A stretch of DNA of 40,750 bases from Chloroflexota bacterium. GTDB taxonomy: Bacteria > Chloroflexota > Dormibacteria > CF-121. The notes beneath the pieces are model-generated. The model saw only the letters and a list, made by a program, of their open reading frames with translations, was not told the origin of the DNA and ran no database searches. Position 1 is the stretch's first letter. Every line of letters begins with the position of its first letter. The DNA lies in the NCBI GenBank assembly GCA_005880395.1, contig VBHQ01000039.1:1-40750 (forward strand), given 5' to 3'. The position numbers were made by a program, and so were the translations under genes. This document shows, in pieces, positions 25,263 to 32,917 of the stretch.

Positions 25263-26312
25263 ATGAGTACGGTCGAACAAGTGCGGCTGACGCAGTGGTC
25301 GCACGGAGCGGGTTGAGCCTGCAAGATCGGTCCTGATGACCTGGCTCAGGTCCTGAGCCACTTGCCCGCTCGAGTCGTGAATCCGCAGGTCCTGGTCGGC
25401 CTGGAAACCGGGGATGATGCCGCGGTCTACCAGCTGCGGCCCGATCTTGCGCTCGTCATCACGACGGATTTTTTCACGCCGGTGGTTGATGACGCGTATA
25501 CCTTCGGCGCGATCGCAGCCGCGAATGCGCTCAGTGATATCTATGCGATGGGTGCGCGCCCACTGCTGGCCGTCAATCTAGTTGCGTTTCCCATCAAAGA
25601 GCTGCCCGCCACCGTGCTGGCCGACATCCTTCGCGGCGGACTGGAGAAAGTCCGGGAAGCGGGCGCCGACATCCTGGGCGGGCACAGCATCGATGACCAC
25701 GAACCCAAATATGGCCTGGCGGTCACCGGCACGGTACACCCCGCGCGGGTCATCCGCAATCGCGGTGGCCAGGTCGGCGACCAGCTCGTCTTGACCAAAC
25801 CGCTCGGCACCGGCATCATCACCACCGCCATCAAACACGGGGTGGCTCCCGCTGAGGCGCAGCGCGCGGCGATCGACAGTATGCTGGAACTCAACGCGGC
25901 CGCCGCTGACGCGATGGCCGAGGTCGCGGTTCATGCGGCCACCGACATCACCGGCTTCGGGTTGCTCGGCCATCTCCATTACCTGGCGCATGCCTCGGGC
26001 GTCGCGGCTCGGGTGGCGGCTGATTCGGTGCCCATCTTTCCGCATGCCGAAGCGCTTGCCGACGCCGGCGAGGTGCCAGGCGGAACCCATAACAACGAAC
26101 GATTCCTCGCCAGCCGGGTTCGTTGGAGCGACGCGATTCCGCCGGGGCGACGCATCGTCTTGTGCGATGCCCAAACCTCCGGCGGCTTGCTGATTGCCGT
26201 GCCGCCCGAGCAAAGAGACCGGCTGATTACGGCGCTGGGCCGGCGCGGGGTCTCCGCCGCCCACATCGGCGAGTTGACCGCCGGCGAGCCCGGGCAGCTC
26301 GAGGTCCGCTGA
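25263..26312 (+). CDS. selD: Selenophosphate synthetase SelD containing selenocysteine (in-frame UGA at 25314)
   Basis: SelD makes selenophosphate from selenide and ATP, the selenium donor for tRNA-Sec. Reading from ATG 25263 gives MSTVEQVRLTQWSHGAG, then TGA at codon 18, then ACKIGPDDLAQVLSHLP and the rest of the enzyme in frame to 26312 (349 residues counting Sec). The segment GAG-U-ACKI aligns with GAGCGCKI of E. coli SelD, whose Cys17 and Lys20 are catalytic; here they are Sec18 and Lys21. ETGDDAAVY and TTDFFTPVVDDAYTFGAIAA bind ATP/Mg, and DILGGHSIDDHEPKYGLAVT, TDITGFGLLGHL and TSGGLL are family signatures. A plain ORF call would start at TTG 25362 and lose the whole active-site loop. 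A SECIS-like hairpin follows the UGA. Sec-containing SelDs are known in other bacteria. Confidence 0.93.
25342..25360 (+). promoter_or_regulatory. Bacterial SECIS element in selD
   Basis: TGGCTCAG-GTC-CTGAGCCA is a perfect 8-bp stem with a GUC apical loop. It starts 25 nt after the UGA and places the loop G about 34 nt downstream, within the roughly 16-37 nt range known for bacterial SECIS. The loop region (CAGGUCCUG) closely resembles the fdhF element of E. coli (GCAGGUCUGC). It would bind SelB to direct Sec insertion. Confidence 0.82.
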
Positions 26313-26460
26313 GGCGTCGTAACGATCTCGCGACAACTGTGTGACGTCGCCATCGCGGCGTATTGGCGCTCACATATGGAGAGCCCCGCTTCGCGCGTAT
26401 TAGAGGATGACCATGGGTTGGCCTATGCGCGCCGTCCGACTCGCCCGACGACATACGGCG

Positions 26461-26466
26461 GATAAT
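26461..26466 (+). promoter_or_regulatory. -10 box GATAAT before the ECF sigma gene
   Basis: GATAAT ends 8 nt before GTG 26475. The 160-bp gap after selD (26313-26474) otherwise shows only weak dyads (for example GCGAC/GTCGC around 26330-26350), no terminator with a T-run, no tRNA-like fold and no good ORF. Confidence 0.35.
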
Positions 26467-26474
26467 GTCAGCCA

Positions 26475-27041
26475 GTGCGCGCAGTGGCCCGGGCGGCGTC
26501 CGATGATGATCGCCTTCTCATCGAGCGCGTGCGTCAAGGCGATCAGGACGCGGCCCGCACCCTTTATGAGCGGTATTTCGATCGCATCTACAACTATGTC
26601 TACGCGCGGCTCGGGCGCGTCGAAGACGCGGAGGACCTGGCCATCGACACCATGACCCGCAGCCTGACTCGCCTTGATCTCTTCCATGACCAGGGGGTGG
26701 CCTTCTCCTCGTGGGTCTACCGGATTGCGCACAACGCGACCATCGACCATTACCGGCGCCAGGGCAGGGTGATCCTCGTCTCGCTCGAGCACGCGACCCT
26801 GCCGGAGTCCTCGGATCCATCCGAGCTTGCCTTGCAGCAGCTCTCCAACGAGGAGCTCCGCGAGGCGCTGCGCCAGCTCACCGACGAGCAGCAACAGGTC
26901 TTGATCCTGCGCTTCTTTCAGGACCTCACCGCGGTGCAGGTTGGCGAGATCATTGGGAAATCGGTGGGTGCCGTGCAGGCGCTGCAACACCGGGCCCTGG
27001 CTTCGCTCGAGCGGGCGCTCCAGGGAAAGGCCATGCAATGA
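26475..27041 (+). CDS. ECF-type sigma-70 family RNA polymerase sigma factor
   Basis: A 188-aa protein with sigma regions 2 and 4 only. Region 2 covers DQDAARTLYERYFDRIYNYV, EDAEDLAIDTMTRSL and SSWVYRIAHNATIDHYRR, which recognises the -10. Region 4 (LRQLTDEQQQVLILRFFQDL, then VGEIIGKSVGAVQALQHRAL) is the -35-binding helix-turn-helix. GTG 26475 gives a short lead before the domain. The stop overlaps the DUF5667 gene by 4 bp, a pairing in which the membrane protein may act as, or replace, an anti-sigma factor. The regulon and signal are unknown. Confidence 0.9.
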   Translation: MRAVARAASDDDRLLIERVRQGDQDAARTLYERYFDRIYNYVYARLGRVEDAEDLAIDTMTRSLTRLDLFHDQGVAFSSWVYRIAHNATIDHYRRQGRVILVSLEHATLPESSDPSELALQQLSNEELREALRQLTDEQQQVLILRFFQDLTAVQVGEIIGKSVGAVQALQHRALASLERALQGKAMQ

Positions 27042-27781
27042 GACCGGAAGGCCAGCGGCTCGAGGCGCTTGCCGAGCGCCTTCGTGGCGTCGACCCGGTG
27101 CTGCCGTCGCCGGCGGGGAAGATCCGCGGCTGGAACCTGGTGGCCGCCGCGGTCGAGCATTCGGCGGCCAGGCGGCCGCGCGGGCGCCCCGCCTGGCGAC
27201 TAACGCTGGCAGCAGCGGCGGCCGGCGTCCTGCTGGCGCTTGGCGCCGTCTCCGCTTCAGCGAACAGCCTGCCGGACTCGCCCTTTTACCCGATCAAGGG
27301 CGCGCTCGAGCAGGTTCGCGGTGACCTCGCCTTCAGCCCTTCCGATCGCCTTGGGTTTCACCTCGACCTGGCGCAGGCCCGGCTCACGGAGGCGGAGGCG
27401 ATGATCGCCCGCCATCGGATCGATCTTGCCGACCAGGCGCTGGTGTCGATGGACGAGCAGTTTCAGGAGGCCGCCGACGTGGTTGCCGCCGAGCGGCGCG
27501 CCGGCCCGGCGCTCGCCGCCGACCTGCAGCATCGGCTCCAACAGGCAATCGAGAGCCACGACCGGCAGCTGGCCGGCCTGCAGGGAGAGGTGAGCAACCC
27601 GACGGCGCAGCAAGCCATCGTTCGGGCGCGCGACCGGGCGGCGCAGGTCCTCGAGGGCGTCGCGAACAACGCCGGCAACGGCAACCCGGGTGGCAATGCC
27701 GCCGGCAAGAGCCAGGGGCAAGGCCAGGCCCAGGGATCGGGGAAGGGATCGCCGACCGCCCACCCGACGCCGAAGAAGTAG
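27038..27781 (+). CDS. DUF5667 membrane protein, putative sigma-factor partner
   Basis: A 247-aa protein. A cytoplasmic N-terminus of about 50 residues is followed by one membrane helix (about 53-75, LTLAAAAAGVLLALGAVSAS), the DUF5667 core (SLPDSPFYPIKGALEQVRGD, then FHLDLAQARLTEAEAMIARH), long helical segments, and a low-complexity tail rich in Gly, Asn, Gln and Lys ending PTAHPTPKK. The outward helical domain could sense envelope state, and the cytoplasmic part could touch the sigma factor encoded just upstream with a 4-bp overlap. No zinc-binding anti-sigma motif (HxxxCxxC) is present. The ATG at 27038 is supported by the ATGA overlap; the longer upstream frame is a shadow of the sigma gene. 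Confidence 0.82.
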   Translation: MRPEGQRLEALAERLRGVDPVLPSPAGKIRGWNLVAAAVEHSAARRPRGRPAWRLTLAAAAAGVLLALGAVSASANSLPDSPFYPIKGALEQVRGDLAFSPSDRLGFHLDLAQARLTEAEAMIARHRIDLADQALVSMDEQFQEAADVVAAERRAGPALAADLQHRLQQAIESHDRQLAGLQGEVSNPTAQQAIVRARDRAAQVLEGVANNAGNGNPGGNAAGKSQGQGQAQGSGKGSPTAHPTPKK

Positions 27782-27810
27782 CCTCCGCGCATCCGGCGCG
27801 TCGCCGTACC

Positions 27811-28278
27811 GTGATCCTTGCCGGGCTCGTCGGCGCGTTGGTCTTGGCCGTCGACCAGGGTACCAAGGCCTGGGCCCACGCCGGGCTGGCCGCGGGCCAA
27901 GAGACGAATGTGATCCACGGATGGCTCTGGTTTCGGCTGCTTCGGAATACCGGCGCGACGCTCGGCTTGCTCAGCGGCCACAGCCAGCTGGTCGGGACGC
28001 TCTCCCTCGTCATCGTGGCGTTCCTCGCCGTTCTGGTGTTGCAGGCGGCACCGGGAGGCACAGGCGGCGTCATCGGGCTGGGGATGGTGATCGGCGGGGC
28101 CTCGAGTAACCTGATCGATCGAGTCCGGTTGGGTGCGGTGACGGACTTCATCGAGGTTCATCTCTGGCCAACCAACTTCAACCTCGCCGACCTGGCGATC
28201 CGGGCGGGCGTCGTGGTCTTCCTGCTGAGCCTGCTGATCGAGGTCTTGGCAGGCAGCCGGCGAGGGCGGCGCCGCTAA
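27811..28278 (+). CDS. lspA: Lipoprotein signal peptidase (signal peptidase II)
   Basis: An aspartyl protease in the membrane that cleaves signal peptides of diacylglyceryl-modified prolipoproteins, such as the two binding proteins at the start of this window. It has four membrane helices. Conserved boxes are AVDQGTKAW, FRLLRNTGATLGLLSG, the catalytic D103 in GGASSNLIDRV, VTDFIEVH, and the catalytic D127 in TNFNLADLAI. At 155 aa it has normal length. GTG 27811 is the only usual start near the first helix; the frame upstream adds ARRRT, so a slightly earlier nonstandard start cannot be excluded. The stop overlaps that of the convergent gene. Confidence 0.93.
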   Translation: MILAGLVGALVLAVDQGTKAWAHAGLAAGQETNVIHGWLWFRLLRNTGATLGLLSGHSQLVGTLSLVIVAFLAVLVLQAAPGGTGGVIGLGMVIGGASSNLIDRVRLGAVTDFIEVHLWPTNFNLADLAIRAGVVVFLLSLLIEVLAGSRRGRRR

Positions 28279-29207
28279 CTCGAGGCGATCTTCATCTCCC
28301 GGTTGTAGTTGTCGATCAGGGGTTGAAAGAGGTCGTTTTCCGCCTTGTCGATCGTCTTCTGGTCACTCGCCGCGAGCGTCTTCCCATCGGCTTCGACCGC
28401 GGCCACGTACTTTTGGACGCCGGCGCTATCGTTGGCCTGAACCGCCGAGATCAGCGCCTGCAAATCGTTGGCTGCTTGCTGCATCGCCTTGAGCATGGGG
28501 AGGAACGCGGCAGGGATGTCGGGCGGCTGGGCAAGCGCGATCGCCTTTCTCACGCTGGCACCGGTGGTTGGCAGTTGCGAGGCGGTGCCGGCAACGTCGT
28601 TGGCCTGCATCGTCTTGCCAACCGCGTCGAAGCTGGCGGCGGCATCGAAGACCGCATTCAGGAAGTCGATCTGCTTCTTGCTGATATCGATACCGCGCTG
28701 CGCGCTTCGCAACGCCGCCAGGGCGGCCTCGACCCGCTGGCGGTCGTGGTTGATCGACCCCTGCTCGGGCAGGGTGAGGAAGGACGGTTGCAGCTGCGGT
28801 CGAACCGACTGCAGGGCCGCTCGATCCGAGCTCACCGAGGGCTCGACCCTGGCGAGCTTCTGCTTGTAGGCGGTCAACGCCGCCTTCGCCTTGGGAATGT
28901 CGCCCGTGCCGGTGCTCAAATCCACGCCCTTGAGCGGGTCTTCGTTGAGCACGTCGACGACCGAGTTTTCATGGTCGATGGTGCCGCGAAGCGCCTTGTC
29001 GGCCGATCCCACCGGGCCTCCCGCGGCGGCGGCCCCGCCAAGCACGTAGCCGATGATCAGCAGGAGGACGACGGCGATGGCGGCGATGATCGGCCACCTG
29101 CGCGCGGACCGGCGGTCACCGGCGCTTGGGCTCGCCGGGCCATCCGGCGTTGAGGCAGGCGCGCTTTCCGGGGCAATCGTCGGTTCCGCCGGCTCGTCCT
29201 GTTGCAT
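28275..29207 (-). CDS. Single-pass membrane protein with helical extracytoplasmic domain
   Basis: A 310-aa protein of unknown function. The N-terminal about 35 residues are rich in Pro, Ala, Glu and Ser. One membrane helix spans about 38-58 (WPIIAAIAVVLLLIIGYVLG). The remaining about 250 residues are predicted mostly helical, Ala/Gln-rich and without Cys, with recurring charged amphipathic stretches (KAKAALTAYKQKLARVEP; LRSAQRGIDISKKQIDFL). ATG 29207 is preceded by GAGGA at 4-5 nt; the longer upstream frame has no coding character. A TATGGT box at 29245-29240 may drive it. No enzymatic motif is visible. A sensor or envelope-scaffold role is only a guess. Confidence 0.72.
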   Translation of the reverse strand: MQQDEPAEPTIAPESAPASTPDGPASPSAGDRRSARRWPIIAAIAVVLLLIIGYVLGGAAAAGGPVGSADKALRGTIDHENSVVDVLNEDPLKGVDLSTGTGDIPKAKAALTAYKQKLARVEPSVSSDRAALQSVRPQLQPSFLTLPEQGSINHDRQRVEAALAALRSAQRGIDISKKQIDFLNAVFDAAASFDAVGKTMQANDVAGTASQLPTTGASVRKAIALAQPPDIPAAFLPMLKAMQQAANDLQALISAVQANDSAGVQKYVAAVEADGKTLAASDQKTIDKAENDLFQPLIDNYNREMKIASS

Positions 29208-29279
29208 CGGTCCTCGACCGTCCCGCGGCCGTGCTCCCCACCATACCGCGTTACCCTTAGTCCTGGAAGGGAGTCTGCG

Positions 29280-29622
29280 ATCAAACAAGCCCTCGAGACC
29301 AGGCACGTACGGGAGATGGCCGCGAACCTGCTCCTTGGCCGGGCGCTGCAGCTACTCGATGCCACCGGCGGAATGGTCGTGTTCGAGGACGCCGAGGGTC
29401 GCTGGCAAACCGATCACTTTACCCTTCGCGGGCGGCCGGAGCAGCTGGATGCGGTGCGGCCGGTGCTGGAGGCCATCCTCGAGTGGACGCTTTAGGGGTG
29501 CGATCGCTGTCTATCGCGCCGGCCCGGTCGACGGGGTCATGCCGCTTCTCGGCCAGCTTGCCGAGCTTGCCACTGAGCCGCTGAGCTCGCTCGGCGCCAC
29601 TCGCCCCGAAGGCGTGACCTAG
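29280..29622 (+). pseudogene. GAF-like domain gene in two frames, probable deletion near 29490
   Basis: The first frame (to 29495) reads REMAANLLLGRALQLLDATG, then GMVVFEDAEGRWQTDHFTL, resembling the start of a GAF domain. After its stop a second frame without a start codon reads GAIAVYRAGPVDGVMPLLGQ and LAELATEPLSSL, like the last strand and helix of a GAF domain, and its TAG directly abuts the next gene's ATG. Together they suggest one gene that lost its middle out of frame. There is no ATG start with a good ribosome-binding site: GGAAGGGAG lies 6 nt before ATC 29280, while ATG 29316 has GGGAG with no spacing. A ligand-binding or regulatory role would be usual for GAF. The family call is tentative. 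Confidence 0.45.
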
Positions 29623-30708
29623 ATGCGAGCTGAGGCCTCCGTGCGTCGGCTTGACGCCGTACGCCGGCGCCTATCGGACTTGCAGCTCGATGGGGTGATG
29701 GTCACGACTGCGGAGAACATCCGCTATCTATCTGGTTTCACCGGCTCGCTCGGCTACCTCTTGATCGGGCAAGAGACGGCGGAGATTGTTGGCGACAGCC
29801 GGTACTGGATCCAGATGGAGGAAGAAGCTGCCGCGTTCACCCTGGTGCGAGCCGGTGCCTCGCAGGGCTTGTTCGCCCTGCTTGTCGATCGACTGAAGGC
29901 ACTTCAGTGGCGGCGAACCGGCTTGGAAGCACAGAACCTGACGGTCGACCAGTACGAGCGGCTGGGTGGCGGTCTGGGGGACGGAGCGCTGCTCGTCCCC
30001 ACCCGTGGGATGGTCGAAGAGCTTCGCATCGTGAAGACCCGGGATGAAGTTGCTCTGCTCCGCACCGTCGCCGGCATTGCCGGGCGGGCCTTCGATCGGG
30101 TTCGCCAGGCGATTCGTCCCGGAATACGCGAGCGCGATGTGGCGTTCCTCCTGGAGCAGACCTTTCGCGAGCTCGGCGCCGATGGCCCATCTTTCGAAAC
30201 CATCGTCGCGGCCGGCGAGCGCGGCGCGCTCCCGCACGGCCGCGCCTCGGACCGCGTCATCGATTCGGGCGATCTGGTCGTCGTGGATTTCGGCGCACGG
30301 GCGGGTGGTTACAACAGTGACACGACCCGGACCATCGTGGTCGGTACGCCGACCCCCGAGCAGGAGCGGGTGATCGAGGCGGTCCGTCGTGCGCAGCAGG
30401 AGTCGATGGCGCTGATGCGACCGGGCGTCACGGCCGACGCGATCGACCGACGGGCCCGAGAGACCCTGGCCGGCGAGGTGCACGCCTTCGGCCACGGGCT
30501 GGGGCACGGCATTGGCTTGATGGTGCACGAGCGTCCCTTTCTGTCGGCGAGCGACCAGACAATCCTCCAGGCCGGCATGGTCATCACCAATGAGCCCGGC
30601 ATCTACATTCCCGGATGGGGCGGGGTCCGACTGGAGGAGATGGTGTTGATTACCGAGTCCGGGCCTGAGGTGATCACGCCGGCCAGCAGCGAGGTCGGGC
30701 TGGCATGA
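29623..30708 (+). CDS. M24 family metallopeptidase (Xaa-Pro aminopeptidase type)
   Basis: A cytoplasmic dinuclear-metal peptidase that removes N-terminal residues before proline. The N-terminal creatinase-like domain covers about 1-140 (TTAENIRYLSGFTGSLGYLL) and the pita-bread catalytic domain the rest. Metal ligands are D222 (VVVDFGA), D233 (NSDTTRT), H295 (GHGLGHGIG), E324 (ITNEPGIY) and E338 (VRLEEM). At 361 aa it has the size of bacterial PepQ/PepP-like enzymes. The ATG follows directly on the stop of the GAF-like frame, and the end overlaps the MBL gene by 4 bp, so the four genes 29.3-32.3 kb look like an operon. Confidence 0.92.
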   Translation: MRAEASVRRLDAVRRRLSDLQLDGVMVTTAENIRYLSGFTGSLGYLLIGQETAEIVGDSRYWIQMEEEAAAFTLVRAGASQGLFALLVDRLKALQWRRTGLEAQNLTVDQYERLGGGLGDGALLVPTRGMVEELRIVKTRDEVALLRTVAGIAGRAFDRVRQAIRPGIRERDVAFLLEQTFRELGADGPSFETIVAAGERGALPHGRASDRVIDSGDLVVVDFGARAGGYNSDTTRTIVVGTPTPEQERVIEAVRRAQQESMALMRPGVTADAIDRRARETLAGEVHAFGHGLGHGIGLMVHERPFLSASDQTILQAGMVITNEPGIYIPGWGGVRLEEMVLITESGPEVITPASSEVGLA

Positions 30709-31358
30709 CGCCTGCGGAGCTGCGCGAGACGCTGGAAGTCTCGGTGTTTCCCGACGACCTCTTTGCCGAAAACTGCTTCATCATCCGGCGTCGTGACACC
30801 AGCCACTGCCTGGTGGTTGACCCGGGACTGCAGGTGCGGCGGGTGCAGGATGTGCTCCATCGAGACGCGCTGCAGGTCGAGCGGATCCTGGTGACGCATG
30901 GACACATCGACCACGTTGCCGGCGTCCCGGCGCTGCGGCGGGAGCAGGGAACGGTGGTCGCGATGCACCCGGATGACCTCGCCATCCTCGACTGGGACCA
31001 GTTAGCCGGCCTGCCGTTTCTTCCGGAGGGTTTCGCGCCGTTCGACGTCGACGAGCCGCTGGCCCACGGGATGACGATCCGGTTCGAGGACCTCATCTTG
31101 AAAGTGCTGCACACCCCCGGTCACACCCAGGGGTCCGTGTGCTTTCTCTTCGGCCTTGACTGCTTTGCCGGCGATACGCTGTTTCAGCGGGGCATCGGCC
31201 GCACCGATCTGCCGGGCGGCGACATGGCGAAGATCGTCTTCTCGATTCGCAACGTGTTGTATCGCCTGCCGCCGAAGACGGTCGTGTACCCGGGGCACGG
31301 GCCGACGACCACCATCGAAGAGGAGCAGCTGCTCAACCCGTTCGTGCCGGCCTCCTAG
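30705..31358 (+). CDS. Metallo-beta-lactamase-fold hydrolase, glyoxalase II-like
   Basis: A 217-aa hydrolase. The dinuclear motif THGHIDH is at 64-70, later ligands are H in LHTPGHTQGS, D in CFAGDTLFQRGIGRTDLPG, and H in VVYPGHGPTTT. The FQRGIGRTDLPGG stretch marks the YcbL/GloB-like branch, which hydrolyses thioesters such as S-lactoylglutathione analogues. The exact thiol is unknown, and in lineages without glutathione another low-molecular-weight thiol would be used. The ATG overlaps the peptidase stop (ATGA). Confidence 0.88.
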   Translation: MTPAELRETLEVSVFPDDLFAENCFIIRRRDTSHCLVVDPGLQVRRVQDVLHRDALQVERILVTHGHIDHVAGVPALRREQGTVVAMHPDDLAILDWDQLAGLPFLPEGFAPFDVDEPLAHGMTIRFEDLILKVLHTPGHTQGSVCFLFGLDCFAGDTLFQRGIGRTDLPGGDMAKIVFSIRNVLYRLPPKTVVYPGHGPTTTIEEEQLLNPFVPAS

Positions 31359-31359
31359 G

Positions 31360-32283
31360 TTGGACGACGACCGGCTGAGCGTAACGACGCGCGAGCTGCG
31401 GATCGTCTCCTTGCTACCGAGCGCGACCGAAATCGTGTGCGCGCTCGGCCTCGAACAGCAGCTGGTCGGCGTCACGCATGAATGCGACTATCCGCATTCC
31501 GTCCGCGGCAAGCCCGTGCTCACCAGCAGCGTGCTCGACGGTAGGTTGACGAGCAAGGACGTCGACCGCCATATCCGGGCGCTGGTCCATCGCGGCAGCA
31601 GCATCTACCAGCTCGACGCCGGCCGCCTCGATGCACTGCGACCGGACCTCGTGCTTACGCAGGAACTCTGTCGGGTTTGCGCCGTCTCGTATTCGATCGT
31701 CGAGCAGGCCGTCCGCCGCATCGACGGCACGCCACAGCTGGTCTCACTAGAGCCGGAAAGTCTGGAAGACGCCTGGCGAACCATCGAAGCCGTCGGCCGG
31801 CTGACCGGTCAGCTCGATCGCGCCCAGGAGCTGATCGCCAGTCTTCGCCATCGGCTTGCCGCGGTCCGCGCCGCCGTCGCCGGCCGGCCGCTGCGTCGAG
31901 TGGTGTGTCTCGAATGGATCGACCCACCATTCAGCTGCGGTCACTGGACACCGGAGCTGGTCTCGCTCGCCGGCGGGCAGGAGCTGCTCGGCGCCGGCGG
32001 CCGGCCGGCAGCGCCGGTCAGCCTGGAGGCCGTCGCAGATATTCAGCCGGAGGTCGTGGTCATCATGGCCTGTGGCTTTGGCCTGAAGCGCAGCCTCGAG
32101 GAGCTGGGTCGACTGGACGATGCCTTCAACGAGCTAGCGCCTGAACTGTGGGTGGTCGACGGGAATGCCTACTTCAGCCGCCCCGGGCCGCGGCTGGTGG
32201 ACAGTGTCGAAATCCTGGCCGGCATTCTGCACCCAGAAGCCATCGCGGCGCCTCCGCCCGGGTCGGCATCGCGCCGGCGCTAG
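31360..32283 (+). CDS. Cobalamin/corrinoid-binding protein (BtuF/TroA-like) without signal peptide
   Basis: A 307-aa protein with the periplasmic-binding-protein fold of the vitamin B12 group. It shows LRIVSLLPSATEIVCALGLE, VGVTHECDYPHSV, LDALRPDLVLTQELCRVCAV, and EWIDPPFSCGHWTPELVSLA. The VTHECDYP motif defines a subgroup usually annotated as cobalamin-binding proteins. No signal peptide or lipobox is present and no permease is nearby, so a cytoplasmic binding or trafficking role fits better than uptake. TTG 31360, one base after the MBL stop, is the first usable start; the open frame further upstream is a shadow. Confidence 0.8.
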   Translation: MDDDRLSVTTRELRIVSLLPSATEIVCALGLEQQLVGVTHECDYPHSVRGKPVLTSSVLDGRLTSKDVDRHIRALVHRGSSIYQLDAGRLDALRPDLVLTQELCRVCAVSYSIVEQAVRRIDGTPQLVSLEPESLEDAWRTIEAVGRLTGQLDRAQELIASLRHRLAAVRAAVAGRPLRRVVCLEWIDPPFSCGHWTPELVSLAGGQELLGAGGRPAAPVSLEAVADIQPEVVVIMACGFGLKRSLEELGRLDDAFNELAPELWVVDGNAYFSRPGPRLVDSVEILAGILHPEAIAAPPPGSASRRR

Positions 32284-32289
32284 ATCGGG

Positions 32290-32490
32290 CTATTGCCCGT
32301 ACAGGAAGCCAAAGAAGATCGCCGCTATCACGAGCACGAGGACTCCGCCACCGAGGACCAGGACAATGGCAGCGATCGTGAAACCGAGTACACGTCCAAA
32401 CGCCATCCGCAGTTCCTCCTCTTCGGATGGCTCGTCGGGCGGCGGGTTCAGCGCCGGGATAATGCCGGCCCGCTGGCTTCTGTCGTCCAT
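32290..32490 (-). CDS. Small single-pass membrane protein
   Basis: A 66-aa protein: a charged N-terminus (DDRSQRAGIIPALNPPPDEP, then SEEEELRMAFGR) followed by one long hydrophobic helix (about 36-62). ATG 32490 lies inside the end of the upstream gene (43-bp overlap). It ends 6 bp from the convergent corrinoid-binding gene, where a small hairpin CGGGC-TATT-GCCCG (32286-32299) overlaps its stop codon. Function unknown. Confidence 0.5.
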   Translation of the reverse strand: MDDRSQRAGIIPALNPPPDEPSEEEELRMAFGRVLGFTIAAIVLVLGGGVLVLVIAAIFFGFLYGQ

Positions 32491-32894
32491 GCTGGAAAGG
32501 GTCCACGCGGCGACCCGAGCTCGTCGATGGTCCATCGGTCAACGGTGGCGAGTGCCTGGTCAAGCTGGGCGCGCAGCGTGGATGCCCCGGCTCGGCGGTC
32601 GTAGACCGCGACTTTCTGGGAACGCAGGCGCCGCGTGCGCTGCTCGCGATCGTCGATCCACCAGGTGGCGCTGATGTCGAGCACGTGGCCGGTTCGTTCC
32701 CGATAGCTGATCGTGATGACGGCCTCACCACCAAGCTGGCGTTCAAAGCGAAGTTCCCATGCGGCCTTTCCGTGCCGGTAGCGCTCGATCAGCAGTTCGT
32801 GCTCACGCGCGAATGCCTCGACGGCTGGAGCGATGGCTCGAAAGGCATCCACAATCTCCACGGGAATCGGAGCGAGCCGAGCAGAAGGCGCCAT
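32448..32894 (-). CDS. Uncharacterised 148-aa protein
   Basis: I recognise no family. The N-terminal half is helical (IVDAFRAIAPAVEAFAREHE). The middle has alternating strands: AAWELRFERQLGGEAVITIS, then HVLDISATWWIDDREQRTRR. The C-terminal part is helical (STLRAQLDQALATVDRWTI). Two tryptophans in ATWWIDD and a run of Arg are conspicuous. There is no signal peptide. TACAAT ends 6 nt before ATG 32894, indicating a leaderless transcript that diverges from the CoA-binding gene. Confidence 0.62.
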   Translation of the reverse strand: MAPSARLAPIPVEIVDAFRAIAPAVEAFAREHELLIERYRHGKAAWELRFERQLGGEAVITISYRERTGHVLDISATWWIDDREQRTRRLRSQKVAVYDRRAGASTLRAQLDQALATVDRWTIDELGSPRGPFPAWTTEASGPALSRR

Positions 32895-32900
32895 CGAAGC

Positions 32901-32910
32901 ATTGTAGATT
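32901..32910. promoter_or_regulatory. Overlapping divergent -10 boxes (ATTGTAGATT)
   Basis: The minus-strand box TACAAT (32906-32901) and the plus-strand box TAGATT (32905-32910) share two base pairs. Each lies 6 or 7 nt from a start codon (ATG 32894 on minus, GTG 32918 on plus). Only 23 bp separate the two coding regions, so polymerase cannot occupy both promoters at once. Confidence 0.5.
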
Positions 32911-32917
32911 TGACCTG

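Noticed and set aside
26313-26474. Possible tRNA-Sec gene next to selD
   Set aside because: I looked for an acceptor stem, a T-loop GTTCAAATC-like segment and a long variable arm in this gap and found none.
32286-32299. Hairpin CGGGC-TATT-GCCCG at a convergent gene junction
   Set aside because: It is short, lacks a T-run and overlaps a stop codon; it is mentioned with the gene but not called a terminator.
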